Shown here: positions 8,301 through 14,075 of the stretch, piece after piece | Layout: every line of letters starts with the position of its first letter | Position numbering within the stretch: position 1 is the first letter of the stretch | NCBI GenBank assembly: GCA_964357385.1 | Contig: CAYHKW010000024.1 | Span: 1 to 15,047 of the forward strand | Direction of reading: 5' to 3' | From: JAHFJA01 sp964357385 | GTDB lineage: Bacteria; Patescibacteriota; Patescibacteriia; JACQRZ01 | DNA length: 15,047 nt | The notes under the pieces: model-generated | Database searches by the model: none | Told to the model about the DNA's origin: nothing | What the model saw: only the letters and a program-made list of their open reading frames with translations | Program-made: the position numbers and the translations under genes

Positions 8301-8560
8301 TCGATATTAGGTTGCTTATCAAACCGTGTTCTGTTGGCAACATAGGCCTCAACACCAATAATAGGCTTCACCCCTTCCTTTGTCGCTTTTTTATAAAATT
8401 CAATAGCACCGTGCATGTTTCCATGATCGGTTACTGCCAATGCAGGCATATCCAATGATTTTGCTCGTTTTACCAGCCCGTCTATCTTTGAAAGACCATC
8501 CAGAAGACTGTAGTGGCTGTGAGTATGCAAATGGACAAATGGCGGCCGTTCGCTGCGCAT
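5306..8560 (-). CDS. dnaE: DNA polymerase III alpha subunit (replicative polymerase)
   Basis: This 1084-residue protein catalyses bulk chromosomal DNA synthesis. The order is: PHP domain (about 8-215), palm with RGSVAGS (357-363) and PDIDMDF (395-401), third catalytic Asp in KFDFLG (D553), fingers (about 560-790), helix-hairpin-helix (about 855-895) and an OB fold (about 985-1065). The catalytic triad is therefore D398, D400 and D553. PHP metal positions appear filled: H12, H14, D21, H46, E71, H92, C142, D211 and H213. E. coli DnaE lacks several of these, so a proofreading-type nuclease activity is plausible here. QPSLF (913-917) fits the internal beta-clamp-binding motif. The protein ends about 20 residues after the OB fold, so the tau-binding C-terminal domain of E. 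coli DnaE is absent. It starts 26 nt after a small membrane protein gene and overlaps the next gene by 4 nt. No clear Shine-Dalgarno site precedes the ATG. Confidence 0.97.
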   Translation of the reverse strand: MRSERPPFVHLHTHSHYSLLDGLSKIDGLVKRAKSLDMPALAVTDHGNMHGAIEFYKKATKEGVKPIIGVEAYVANRTRFDKQPNIDNKRYHLTLLATNTTGYRNLIKLITAANLEGYYYKPRMDKDLLREHHEGIIALSGCMAGELARHILADQMGEAKAIAQEYQSIFGEDNYFLEVMHHPGVPRQTELNYAVMELAKELSIPLVGTQDTHYLLSEDAKAHKTLLAVQGAGDLFSDGEDFSFIDTETAYANLSYAPEAVEQTSKIAERCNIELDLGKWVFPNIALSPGSTSHDDELRQWAYRGIGERDLELDEVMKERIEYELKVIRDKGYSPYFLVVGDLIRFAREKGILTNIRGSVAGSMVTFLIGITNVDPIKFNIPFERFLNPFRPSAPDIDMDFADNRRAEMIQYAVDTYGADKVAQIGTFGTMMAKGAVRDVARALGYPYAKGDMISNLIPLGAQGAPMTLDHAMEIVPELKEVYERDPETTEIIDLAKKLEGCVRHVSVHAAGVVMAPSPITDFAPVQLDPKGGKIITQYNMYDIEETGLLKFDFLGITNLSILGDAVDCVQRIHGITIDLQKLPVDDKKTYKMLARGETMGLFQLNGAGMTKSLKELKPTSIYDINLMVALYRPGPIENISEYIARKNGINPVTYPHPAMKSFLEPTYGVLVYQDDLLMTAIEVAGYTWEEVDKFRKAVGKKIPEEMAKQHQIFVAGCQSHGGMTKQKAEEIWKLFEPFQGYGFNKAHAASYGLVAYWTAYMKAHYPAEYMTAVLTAESDDAEKVMEIIQECRRMGIEVLAPNVNESNGSFTVLKSGDIAEKDKIRFGLMAIKNVGAHIVEVVVNNRTENGPYKSLEDLLMRVQDKDLNKKSLESFIRSGAFDCFGDRNQMFYNVEAMLGFHKRVSQESSSRQPSLFGALPVSSAVQNFKMIPAPNQIDQRTKLAWEKELLGLYISAHPLDGVRHLLEKFVIPCSEAKEKKNNSAVRVSGIVTAAKKIYTKANNEPMLFVTVEDLSDSVEVIVFPSILKDTANCWDVDKIIAIDGKISTKDNDAKIICNAVKEINDDMIAMLNARHTQEPSTAV

Positions 8561-8586
8561 GAAGGTGTATTCGTTAAAGGTATTAC

Positions 8587-8865
8587 TTACTTTTTACCGC
8601 GTCGCCGATTTTGTTGCAAGGTGGATATCACCCCTCCAATTGTTTGAGCAATAACAATGGCTTGTTTAATGCGGGATACTGCTCCTCCACCCAATGTGCA
8701 GAGGCGCATAACACTATCTTTGCAGCCTTCAACCACCTCTTCTATTTGACGTAAAATACGAACCGTATGCACCAATGCCACGATAGAAAGAATTACCGCA
8801 ACAGCTCCTCCGACAATAATAAGACCGAGACAAAACTGAAGAAGTATTGTGATAAAAATATCCAT
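8587..8865 (-). CDS. Small single-TM membrane protein of unknown function
   Basis: This 92-residue protein has a long hydrophobic N-terminal segment (about 5-36, FITILLQFCLGLIIVGG onward). A helical stretch with two cysteines (C48, C56) follows, then a GGG, an amphipathic region and a strongly basic tail (QNRRRGKK). I do not recognise a family; the layout resembles small DUF948-like membrane proteins, but that is only a resemblance. Its ATG lies 2 nt after the stop of the PDZ protein (TAG, GT, ATG), and dnaE begins 26 nt downstream. Translation is therefore probably coupled to the PDZ protein. The compact placement and sensible composition support a real gene rather than a chance frame. Confidence 0.7.
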   Translation of the reverse strand: MDIFITILLQFCLGLIIVGGAVAVILSIVALVHTVRILRQIEEVVEGCKDSVMRLCTLGGGAVSRIKQAIVIAQTIGGVISTLQQNRRRGKK

Positions 8866-8867
8866 AC

Positions 8868-9941
8868 CTATTTAAGAGCTAAGGATACATCCATTGATTT
8901 GCCCTCTCGGGTTATACCAAGACGAACCGTAGTACCGGGTTTATATTGACTTATAATATCTGAAAAGCTTCGATTTATATCAATATTCTCATTATTCACA
9001 TGAATTACCACATCACCTTTTTTCAATTCAGCGGAAGCAGTCCCTGGATCAACGATCGTTGCACCAGTCATCGAAAGAGCGGACTTACTAATTTGAGTGT
9101 GCGGCATCCACGCGTTATCGTAGTAGCTAATCTTGAGTGCAATCCGTTTTATAGAACGCTCAGTTAACACCTGTTCCAAAGAGGTACGAAAATGATCAGC
9201 AGGAATTACCCCATTACGATCCGCAATACCAACAATATCACCATTGTCGATCACCATTGCGTTTCCGCTAACAGCAAATACGGTATCAGGATTAAAGCGC
9301 TTAGCTAATGTATTGGTTTGAAGAACATACTGTTCAAATGCCACAGCAGGGGCATAATGGGGTTGCCCTATATAGAGGGGTGAGACATCGCCATTGCTTG
9401 AGATTGAGTAGGTTGACGCAAGACCGATAATGCTTTGGTCCCATGCAAACGATGCAGCTTGCAGCGATGCCCCGTCTATTTTAAGAAAAGAAACAGAGGC
9501 AGCAGTATCAGCTATGGTTTGACTGATAGGATATACTGTCTGTCGATGAATCGCGTAATACTGAAATTTTTGGTCTTTCTTTGCTGTAAGGGCAAAGAGG
9601 GAGCTAGGCGCAACCAACCATCCATCTGAGGTCACTGCAATAGCATCCCCGATATACGAGTCCTTTGTCGGTAATGGATATAATCCATCAACATTATCTT
9701 TATTTTCAAGTCTATAGAGAGGAACCATACTTGGTGCTGTATGAGCAATCAATTCAGAAAGTCCCAACGCATGTGATCCTCTTGGTTTTTGAATCTGTTC
9801 CTGAGACGGAACGAATTGTTGTAAATAATTGATATATTGTTGGCCACTCAAACCACCAACATATCCGGCCGCAAAACCAAGAGCAGTAATACCCAGCATT
9901 ACCGTAATCGAGAATGATTTTGACGGATGTGATAGAGCCAT
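8868..9941 (-). CDS. Membrane-anchored HtrA/DegP-like protein with PDZ domain, probable pseudoprotease
   Basis: This 357-residue protein has an N-terminal transmembrane helix (about 10-30), a trypsin-like region (about 60-255) and a C-terminal PDZ domain (about 285-357, with AELKKGDVVIHVNNENI). HtrA landmarks can be placed: GDAIAVTSDGWLVAPSS (98-114) stands where GSGFIIDxDGYIVTNxHV is expected, so the catalytic His is replaced. D145 (IADTAASVSFLKI) matches the DLAVLKI Asp. S225 (AVSGNAMV) sits at the GNSGGP serine but lacks the flanking glycines of the oxyanion loop. It therefore looks proteolytically inactive and may act as a scaffold or peptide-binding envelope protein. It starts 2 nt after the polytopic membrane protein gene stop and ends 2 nt before the small membrane protein. 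Fold and PDZ are confident; inactivity follows from the missing His. Confidence 0.83.
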   Translation of the reverse strand: MALSHPSKSFSITVMLGITALGFAAGYVGGLSGQQYINYLQQFVPSQEQIQKPRGSHALGLSELIAHTAPSMVPLYRLENKDNVDGLYPLPTKDSYIGDAIAVTSDGWLVAPSSLFALTAKKDQKFQYYAIHRQTVYPISQTIADTAASVSFLKIDGASLQAASFAWDQSIIGLASTYSISSNGDVSPLYIGQPHYAPAVAFEQYVLQTNTLAKRFNPDTVFAVSGNAMVIDNGDIVGIADRNGVIPADHFRTSLEQVLTERSIKRIALKISYYDNAWMPHTQISKSALSMTGATIVDPGTASAELKKGDVVIHVNNENIDINRSFSDIISQYKPGTTVRLGITREGKSMDVSLALK

Positions 9942-9943
9942 AA

Positions 9944-10708
9944 TTAACGCCAGCGAGTGGTTATTAGTACTAATACTACCACAATTGCAATGATGACGCC
10001 ATTGCGGGTCAATTCTTTACGCGTGAGCTCTTTTTGCAACGCAGCAATCCCCATATGAACGGCGGTATAGTAGCAAAGAACAAGCCATAAAGCATTCACA
10101 AAGTAGACGCTTGGTAATATCTGGGTAACAAACACTAACTGCGTCATCACGATTAACACCACCGCAATGTAATACCACCGTTGCCGCAGCGAGATGTCAT
10201 GAATCCACATATTTTGCATGATCGTAAGGCCAAGAAACACCAGCAATGGTCCAACGCTATACCAAATGGGTATATCCTGATAAAAACTCAACGCATAAAC
10301 CAATAATGTGGCGTAAAATACATTCACGATACCGATATAGCTGGTAATGTGCGGAAGTGCGCGTTTTTGATATCGATCGAACTTGTAGAGAAAATAATAG
10401 ACATTACCCAAAAAAATATACTGCAACAAACAATGCGCAATCGCAACGGCATACAAAAAGTGTACATCCTCAACGTAAAATAATACTGCCCACGCAAGTA
10501 GCATGTGAAATACGATCGGAAAGGTAATACTTATCACATCCCATTTGCGTTCCTGGCGAGGAAAAATAAAAAACAACATGACATCCTGCATGATAAACGA
10601 TGCAATCACGGCTTGAAAATACCATGAAGGATACTGCAATACAAAGAACATGGCAGCGGTAATTGCCATCGGAACAAGTGTAATGAGTGCTAATCGAAGA
10701 AATTTCAT
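9944..10708 (-). CDS. Polytopic membrane protein, unknown function
   Basis: This 254-residue, strongly hydrophobic protein has eight or nine predicted helices (roughly 5-25, 29-49, 58-79, 83-108, 122-143, 149-168, 178-199, 203-224 and 236-251). Aromatic residues are frequent and basic residues cluster in the loops (RQERK near 51, KFDRYQKR near 109). A short internal duplication, KELTRKELTR (226-235), precedes the last helix. I recognise no family. It lies between two glycosyltransferases (3 nt upstream) and the PDZ protein (2 nt downstream). A role in envelope polysaccharide handling is possible from context alone; nothing in the sequence shows it. Confidence 0.78.
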   Translation of the reverse strand: MKFLRLALITLVPMAITAAMFFVLQYPSWYFQAVIASFIMQDVMLFFIFPRQERKWDVISITFPIVFHMLLAWAVLFYVEDVHFLYAVAIAHCLLQYIFLGNVYYFLYKFDRYQKRALPHITSYIGIVNVFYATLLVYALSFYQDIPIWYSVGPLLVFLGLTIMQNMWIHDISLRQRWYYIAVVLIVMTQLVFVTQILPSVYFVNALWLVLCYYTAVHMGIAALQKELTRKELTRNGVIIAIVVVLVLITTRWR

Positions 10709-10711
10709 ACC

Positions 10712-11836
10712 CTACGGTCTTTTAGCTACAGAGATCAAAATATCCAAAGTTTCTTTTGCTCCCGCCGTCCAATCAAACTGCTTTACTCGTGCAAGTCCCT
10801 TTTTCCGCATATCCTCTTGCAGTACGGTATCATACCGCACTTTCTTTACTATTTCAAGCCAAGCAGTAGGCTCGTTGGGTGAAGCATAAAGAGCGGCATT
10901 TCCATAGATTTCTGGCAAACAGGAGGCTGAAGAAGCAATAACAGGTAACCCGTATGACATTGCCTCAAGCCCTGGCAAGCCAAATCCTTCTTCGTAGGAA
11001 GGAAATACATACGCAAGCGCATTGCAATACAAATCAGTAAGTGTTTCTTCTGACACAAACCCACGATGAGTAATATACGATCCAAGCTTCTCCTGTTCAA
11101 TATCACTGCGAATCTTTTGTGCAAAGTAATCTTCTTGACCAACCAGTACGATATTCATGTCGGAAGATTCCTTTTTCAAACTTCTCGCAAGATTAAGCAG
11201 GAGCTGTATATTTTTGTGGGGATAGGCATTGCCAACATACAATACATAGGGCTTTATATTCTTTTTTGCTGATGCAGGAGTACATTTCTTTACCTCCATT
11301 GCAGCCTCATATATCCTGGTAATTTTTTTTTCATCACAATGAAGACGAGCAATGATATCTTTTTTTACATAGTCACTGGGAACGATAACGCTGCGTGCGT
11401 GTTGTACTGCTCGCTTGAGAACATATTGATAGGCAGCATATTTGAGATCATACACAAACGGCAGATGCGTAGTGGCGGCAAGACGAGCCGAGCGAGGCAT
11501 TTTTAATAAAATTAAATCATGGATCGTTACAACGTAGGGTTTTCGATACCAAATAGGAACATTGAAATGAGGAAAATGCGCTACATCAAGGTTATATCGG
11601 TTCAGTAGTCGAGGAAAGCTTATTTGCTCTTGCAGTGAATACCATCGATAGGGTGCATAGACGGTTTTAATATGAGGATTACTAGGAATAAACTCCTTCA
11701 TCCCTTCTTCTGAAAGAAATACTGTCAGAGTGTGGCCAGAAAGATCCATGTTTTCATATTGAACAAGAAGTTGTTCGACATAGCGACCCAACCCTTGCCC
11801 CTTTTGGAATAACCGCGCATCAAATCCTATGTTCAT
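10712..11836 (-). CDS. GT4-family glycosyltransferase
   Basis: This 374-residue GT-B fold enzyme would transfer a sugar from a nucleotide-sugar donor to a lipid-linked or glycan acceptor at the inner face of the membrane. The N-terminal acceptor domain (about 1-180) starts MNIGFDARL and has a glycine-rich loop (KGQGLGRYV) and a TIHDLILL segment. The donor-binding domain (about 190-360) has VGNAYPHKN (201-209), LVGQ, and the Ex7E motif in EEGFGLPGLE (E283/E291) followed by GLPVIAS. These features fit the mannosyltransferase-like branch of GT4, but donor and acceptor cannot be read from the sequence. The ATG overlaps the TGA of the preceding glycosyltransferase by 4 nt (ATGA), so the pair is probably made together and may add consecutive sugars. 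Confidence 0.93.
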   Translation of the reverse strand: MNIGFDARLFQKGQGLGRYVEQLLVQYENMDLSGHTLTVFLSEEGMKEFIPSNPHIKTVYAPYRWYSLQEQISFPRLLNRYNLDVAHFPHFNVPIWYRKPYVVTIHDLILLKMPRSARLAATTHLPFVYDLKYAAYQYVLKRAVQHARSVIVPSDYVKKDIIARLHCDEKKITRIYEAAMEVKKCTPASAKKNIKPYVLYVGNAYPHKNIQLLLNLARSLKKESSDMNIVLVGQEDYFAQKIRSDIEQEKLGSYITHRGFVSEETLTDLYCNALAYVFPSYEEGFGLPGLEAMSYGLPVIASSASCLPEIYGNAALYASPNEPTAWLEIVKKVRYDTVLQEDMRKKGLARVKQFDWTAGAKETLDILISVAKRP

Positions 11837-12987
11837 AGTGTTGGTGGTGTAATAGCAACCTGCTGCAAAACCTCAATGGTCTTTGTGGCGGTTGCATCCC
11901 ATGTGTACTGGGCGACTCTCTTCTTTCCTTTTTGAGAAAGGCTTGTGCGAAGTGTCAGATTAGACAACACAGCACCAAACGCCTTGGCCATAGCATAAGG
12001 GTTATAAGGATCGGTATAATAAGCACTATCACCTGCTGTTTCAATGATGGCAGAGTTAGGACTGGTTATCACCGGGGTACCCATCGCCATTGCTTCAAGA
12101 AGAGGTAAGCCAAATCCTTCGTAAAAAGAAGGATACACGAATACTGAAGCGTCTCGTGTTAAGGCTGCCAGCTGATCATAGGTGAGATTGTGGTGAATAT
12201 GAATAGACGAACGATACACCAATGGCAGCATTGATAAAAATTCTTTCTTCCACTTCCCTTGTCGTCCCACCAGATGGAGTAAAACATCAGCTGTTTGAGG
12301 ATAGTGCTGTCGAAGAAGGCAATAGCCTTGGATGACGGATGCAATATTTTTTCGAGGATCGTGGGCAGTGGAAGCAACAATCGAACGCCCTTGTGTTTGC
12401 AGTTCTTTACCATTTGACGGTAGCGATACGCCATAAGCGGGATTAATGCCGAGTGGAGTAACGGTAATTTTTGATTCAGGAATACCAAATTCTTTCATCA
12501 TGTCTTCTTTTGTATACTCCGAAACTGCCAAAAGATGCTGCGCGCGCAGCAATAGAGTGTGTGGTTTTACTGCTTCATGCCACCAGCATTGTTTTGAAGA
12601 ATAAAATTCAGGATATCGGGCAAAACTGACATCATGCATCGTCATTACCGCCTTTTGTGAAGAAGACAATGCTACAAAATTTAAATTCGGAAGCAACCAC
12701 GCGTCAATGGGCGTCGCAATCGTTTTTTTAATTAACGAATCTAACGTCGGCCGTTGGTACAGATAGAGTGCAATGTTTGTCAATTTGTTGGGAACATTAT
12801 GAATATGAACTTTGACGTTTGCAAGGTCGTGAACCCACAAAGGAAGCCTTACCGATGAGCCGCTAAAAAATAGGACAAACGTGTGTTCCGGTGCCAAGGC
12901 TGCACACGTGCGCGCTACCATTGAAGTGTATTCTGCAATACCTCCCATACCTTCTTGTGCTGGTCGCATGTCAATGGCAAAGATCAT
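11833..12987 (-). CDS. GT4-family glycosyltransferase
   Basis: This 384-residue GT-B fold enzyme is distantly similar to the product of the next gene. The N-terminal domain opens with MIFAIDMRPAQEGMGGIAEY, whose glycine-rich loop lies at the acceptor/donor cleft, and has TMHDVSFARYPEFY (116-129). The donor domain has STAHDPRKN (206-214), HLVGRQGKWK, and the Ex7E motif in YEGFGLPLLE (E290/E298) followed by GTPVITS. A membrane-associated role in building a surface glycan is the likely function; the sugar is unknown. It starts 4 nt after the ftsQ stop and overlaps the following glycosyltransferase start by 4 nt, so the two may be a recent-to-ancient duplication that stayed together. No Shine-Dalgarno site is obvious. 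Confidence 0.93.
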   Translation of the reverse strand: MIFAIDMRPAQEGMGGIAEYTSMVARTCAALAPEHTFVLFFSGSSVRLPLWVHDLANVKVHIHNVPNKLTNIALYLYQRPTLDSLIKKTIATPIDAWLLPNLNFVALSSSQKAVMTMHDVSFARYPEFYSSKQCWWHEAVKPHTLLLRAQHLLAVSEYTKEDMMKEFGIPESKITVTPLGINPAYGVSLPSNGKELQTQGRSIVASTAHDPRKNIASVIQGYCLLRQHYPQTADVLLHLVGRQGKWKKEFLSMLPLVYRSSIHIHHNLTYDQLAALTRDASVFVYPSFYEGFGLPLLEAMAMGTPVITSPNSAIIETAGDSAYYTDPYNPYAMAKAFGAVLSNLTLRTSLSQKGKKRVAQYTWDATATKTIEVLQQVAITPPTL

Positions 12988-12991
12988 ACCG

Positions 12992-13823
12992 CTATTTCTT
13001 TTTTATATATATCCGATTATCAAAACGCACGTCAACATACTGAAGCTCATTGCGCTCTTTGTCGACACGCTGCTGTAATACCACCCGCAAATGGTCAATT
13101 TGCTCATCAACGCGTTCAAATACATTGAGCCGTATTGCCCATTGTTGGGTCGTAATAATTTCAATATCATGCTCGCGCGGCTTTGTTATGATGTAATATG
13201 GTTCGATATGTTGGGCGGCCAACTTTTCTTTTAACATACCCATCGCTTCCACCGTATGAGATGACATGACCGCCATGCCCGACGAAGCATCAGCGTTAGT
13301 ACTATCTTGGATAAATAACAATGAGGGCGCCTTTAATCCTTCTTTTGAAGATGGAGTTTTAATGGGCGCAATAACACCGAGATTATCAGCAGCAGGCAAA
13401 GGATATGGAATTGTGCTCAACAAATCAGCATCGACTTCTTTTATGATGATCCCCCTTCCATCAACTTTGTAATACTTCCCTTTGGTATACCAAATCGCCT
13501 GAAACGGCTCTTCAAACACACTAATCTTCATGGTGTTTGGCGATTGTTTTTCTATTGAAAGCTGACTGATAGCATATTCCTCCCAGATCGCATGCTGTGC
13601 TGCTTCATTGTCAAAAAACCAAACATTTCTTTGAGGGAAGATGTAATACCGTGTTGTATCCATCTGAGAAAAAACCAAACGACGCACTGCTGACATGTCA
13701 AGCCCATTTGCGCCGTTTATTTCGACATAATCAATAACAAAATGCGGGGAAAACCAAATCAAATATACCGCCAAAAAAAGTGCAATAACCGGCGCGCCGA
13801 TAGCACTAAAAAGACCAACCCGT
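12992..13823 (-). CDS. ftsQ: Cell division protein FtsQ, C-terminal part (N-terminus lost in assembly gap)
   Basis: The readable frame runs from the edge of the N gap (first full codon 13820-13822) to TAG at 12992, giving 276 residues. It begins RVGLFSAIGAPVIALFLAVY, a transmembrane helix, then a POTRA-type domain (FVIDYVEINGANGL) and an FtsQ-like core. That core has VWFFDNEAAQHAI, LSIEKQSPNTMKISVFEE, and IWYTKGKYYKVDGRGII in the position of the family's W-x-G-x-(Y/F)-x-(L/V)-V-D-x-x-G pattern. FtsQ is a bitopic division protein that helps connect early and late divisome parts with peptidoglycan synthesis. The start and cytoplasmic tail are not in this frame; they probably correspond to the fragment at 13845-14036, which would give a protein of about 308 residues. 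It lies 4 nt before a glycosyltransferase and downstream of serS. Confidence 0.85.
13771..13821 (-). repeat. Copy 1 of a 51-nt imperfect direct repeat at the ftsQ gap
   Basis: It aligns without gaps to 13892-13942 with 44 of 51 bases identical, including an identical 18-mer (13804-13821 and 13925-13942). It encodes the VGLFSAIGAPVIALFLA start of the FtsQ transmembrane helix and ends 2 nt before the N run. Confidence 0.85.
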
Positions 13824-13833
13824 NNNNNNNNNN
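13824..13833. other. Assembly gap (10 Ns) within the ftsQ locus
   Basis: This is the same length of N run as in thrS, so it is probably a scaffolding placeholder. The flanks on both sides encode the same transmembrane segment, so the joined pieces overlap in content rather than simply lacking a few bases. Confidence 0.9.
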
Positions 13834-13844
13834 ACAATTTGCAT

Positions 13845-14036
13845 TTAATTACTGATGTTAGACATAAAAATATCAGAAAAGAATAAAAAACCCAAAAAAA
13901 CCGCAAAAACCGCCGCGCCCAAACCACTAAAAAGACCAACCCCTAACCCTTGATGCCGCGTAACAATATTCTTAAAAGCCATTTTTGGCTGGGAAGATGG
14001 GGGGGGAACAGAAATCTGAATACGCCGTAATTGCAT
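13845..14036 (-). pseudogene. FtsQ N-terminal fragment (63 codons), truncated copy or misassembled contig end
   Basis: The ATG at 14034-14036 opens a frame of 63 residues that ends in TAA. It has a Pro/Ser-rich cytoplasmic tail (VPPPSSQP), a basic stretch (KNIVTRHQG) and a hydrophobic helix starting VGLFSGLGAAVFAVFLG. The helix closely matches the first residues of the FtsQ frame beyond the gap (VGLFSAIGAPVIALFLA). The fragment then diverges (SDIFMSNISN, stop). It probably supplies the true FtsQ N-terminus up to about residue 32, with the rest coming from a variant contig end. A truncated tandem copy of ftsQ is the alternative. It starts 39 nt after the serS stop, where an intact ftsQ would be expected. 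Confidence 0.55.
13892..13942 (-). repeat. Copy 2 of the 51-nt imperfect direct repeat at the ftsQ gap
   Basis: This is the partner of 13771-13821, offset by 121 nt with seven mismatches and no indels. It encodes the hydrophobic helix of the 63-residue FtsQ-like fragment. Similarity drops sharply on the gap-proximal side of copy 2, where its protein reads LFFSDIFMSNISN and stops. Confidence 0.85.
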
Positions 14037-14075
14037 GGTAATCGAGGCGAAACGTAAATAAAACGATAAACCTAT

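Noticed and set aside
1194..9629. Plus-strand open frames of 60-137 codons throughout the window
   Set aside because: All lie antisense to confidently assigned minus-strand genes, have composition typical of shadow frames and match no family pattern.
12992..13939. A single continuous frame of 315 codons through the N run, starting MVFLVVWARRF
   Set aside because: To the right of the Ns it uses the wrong frame relative to the FtsQ-like N-terminal fragment, and the translation there is a low-complexity artefact. Only the part left of the gap is FtsQ.
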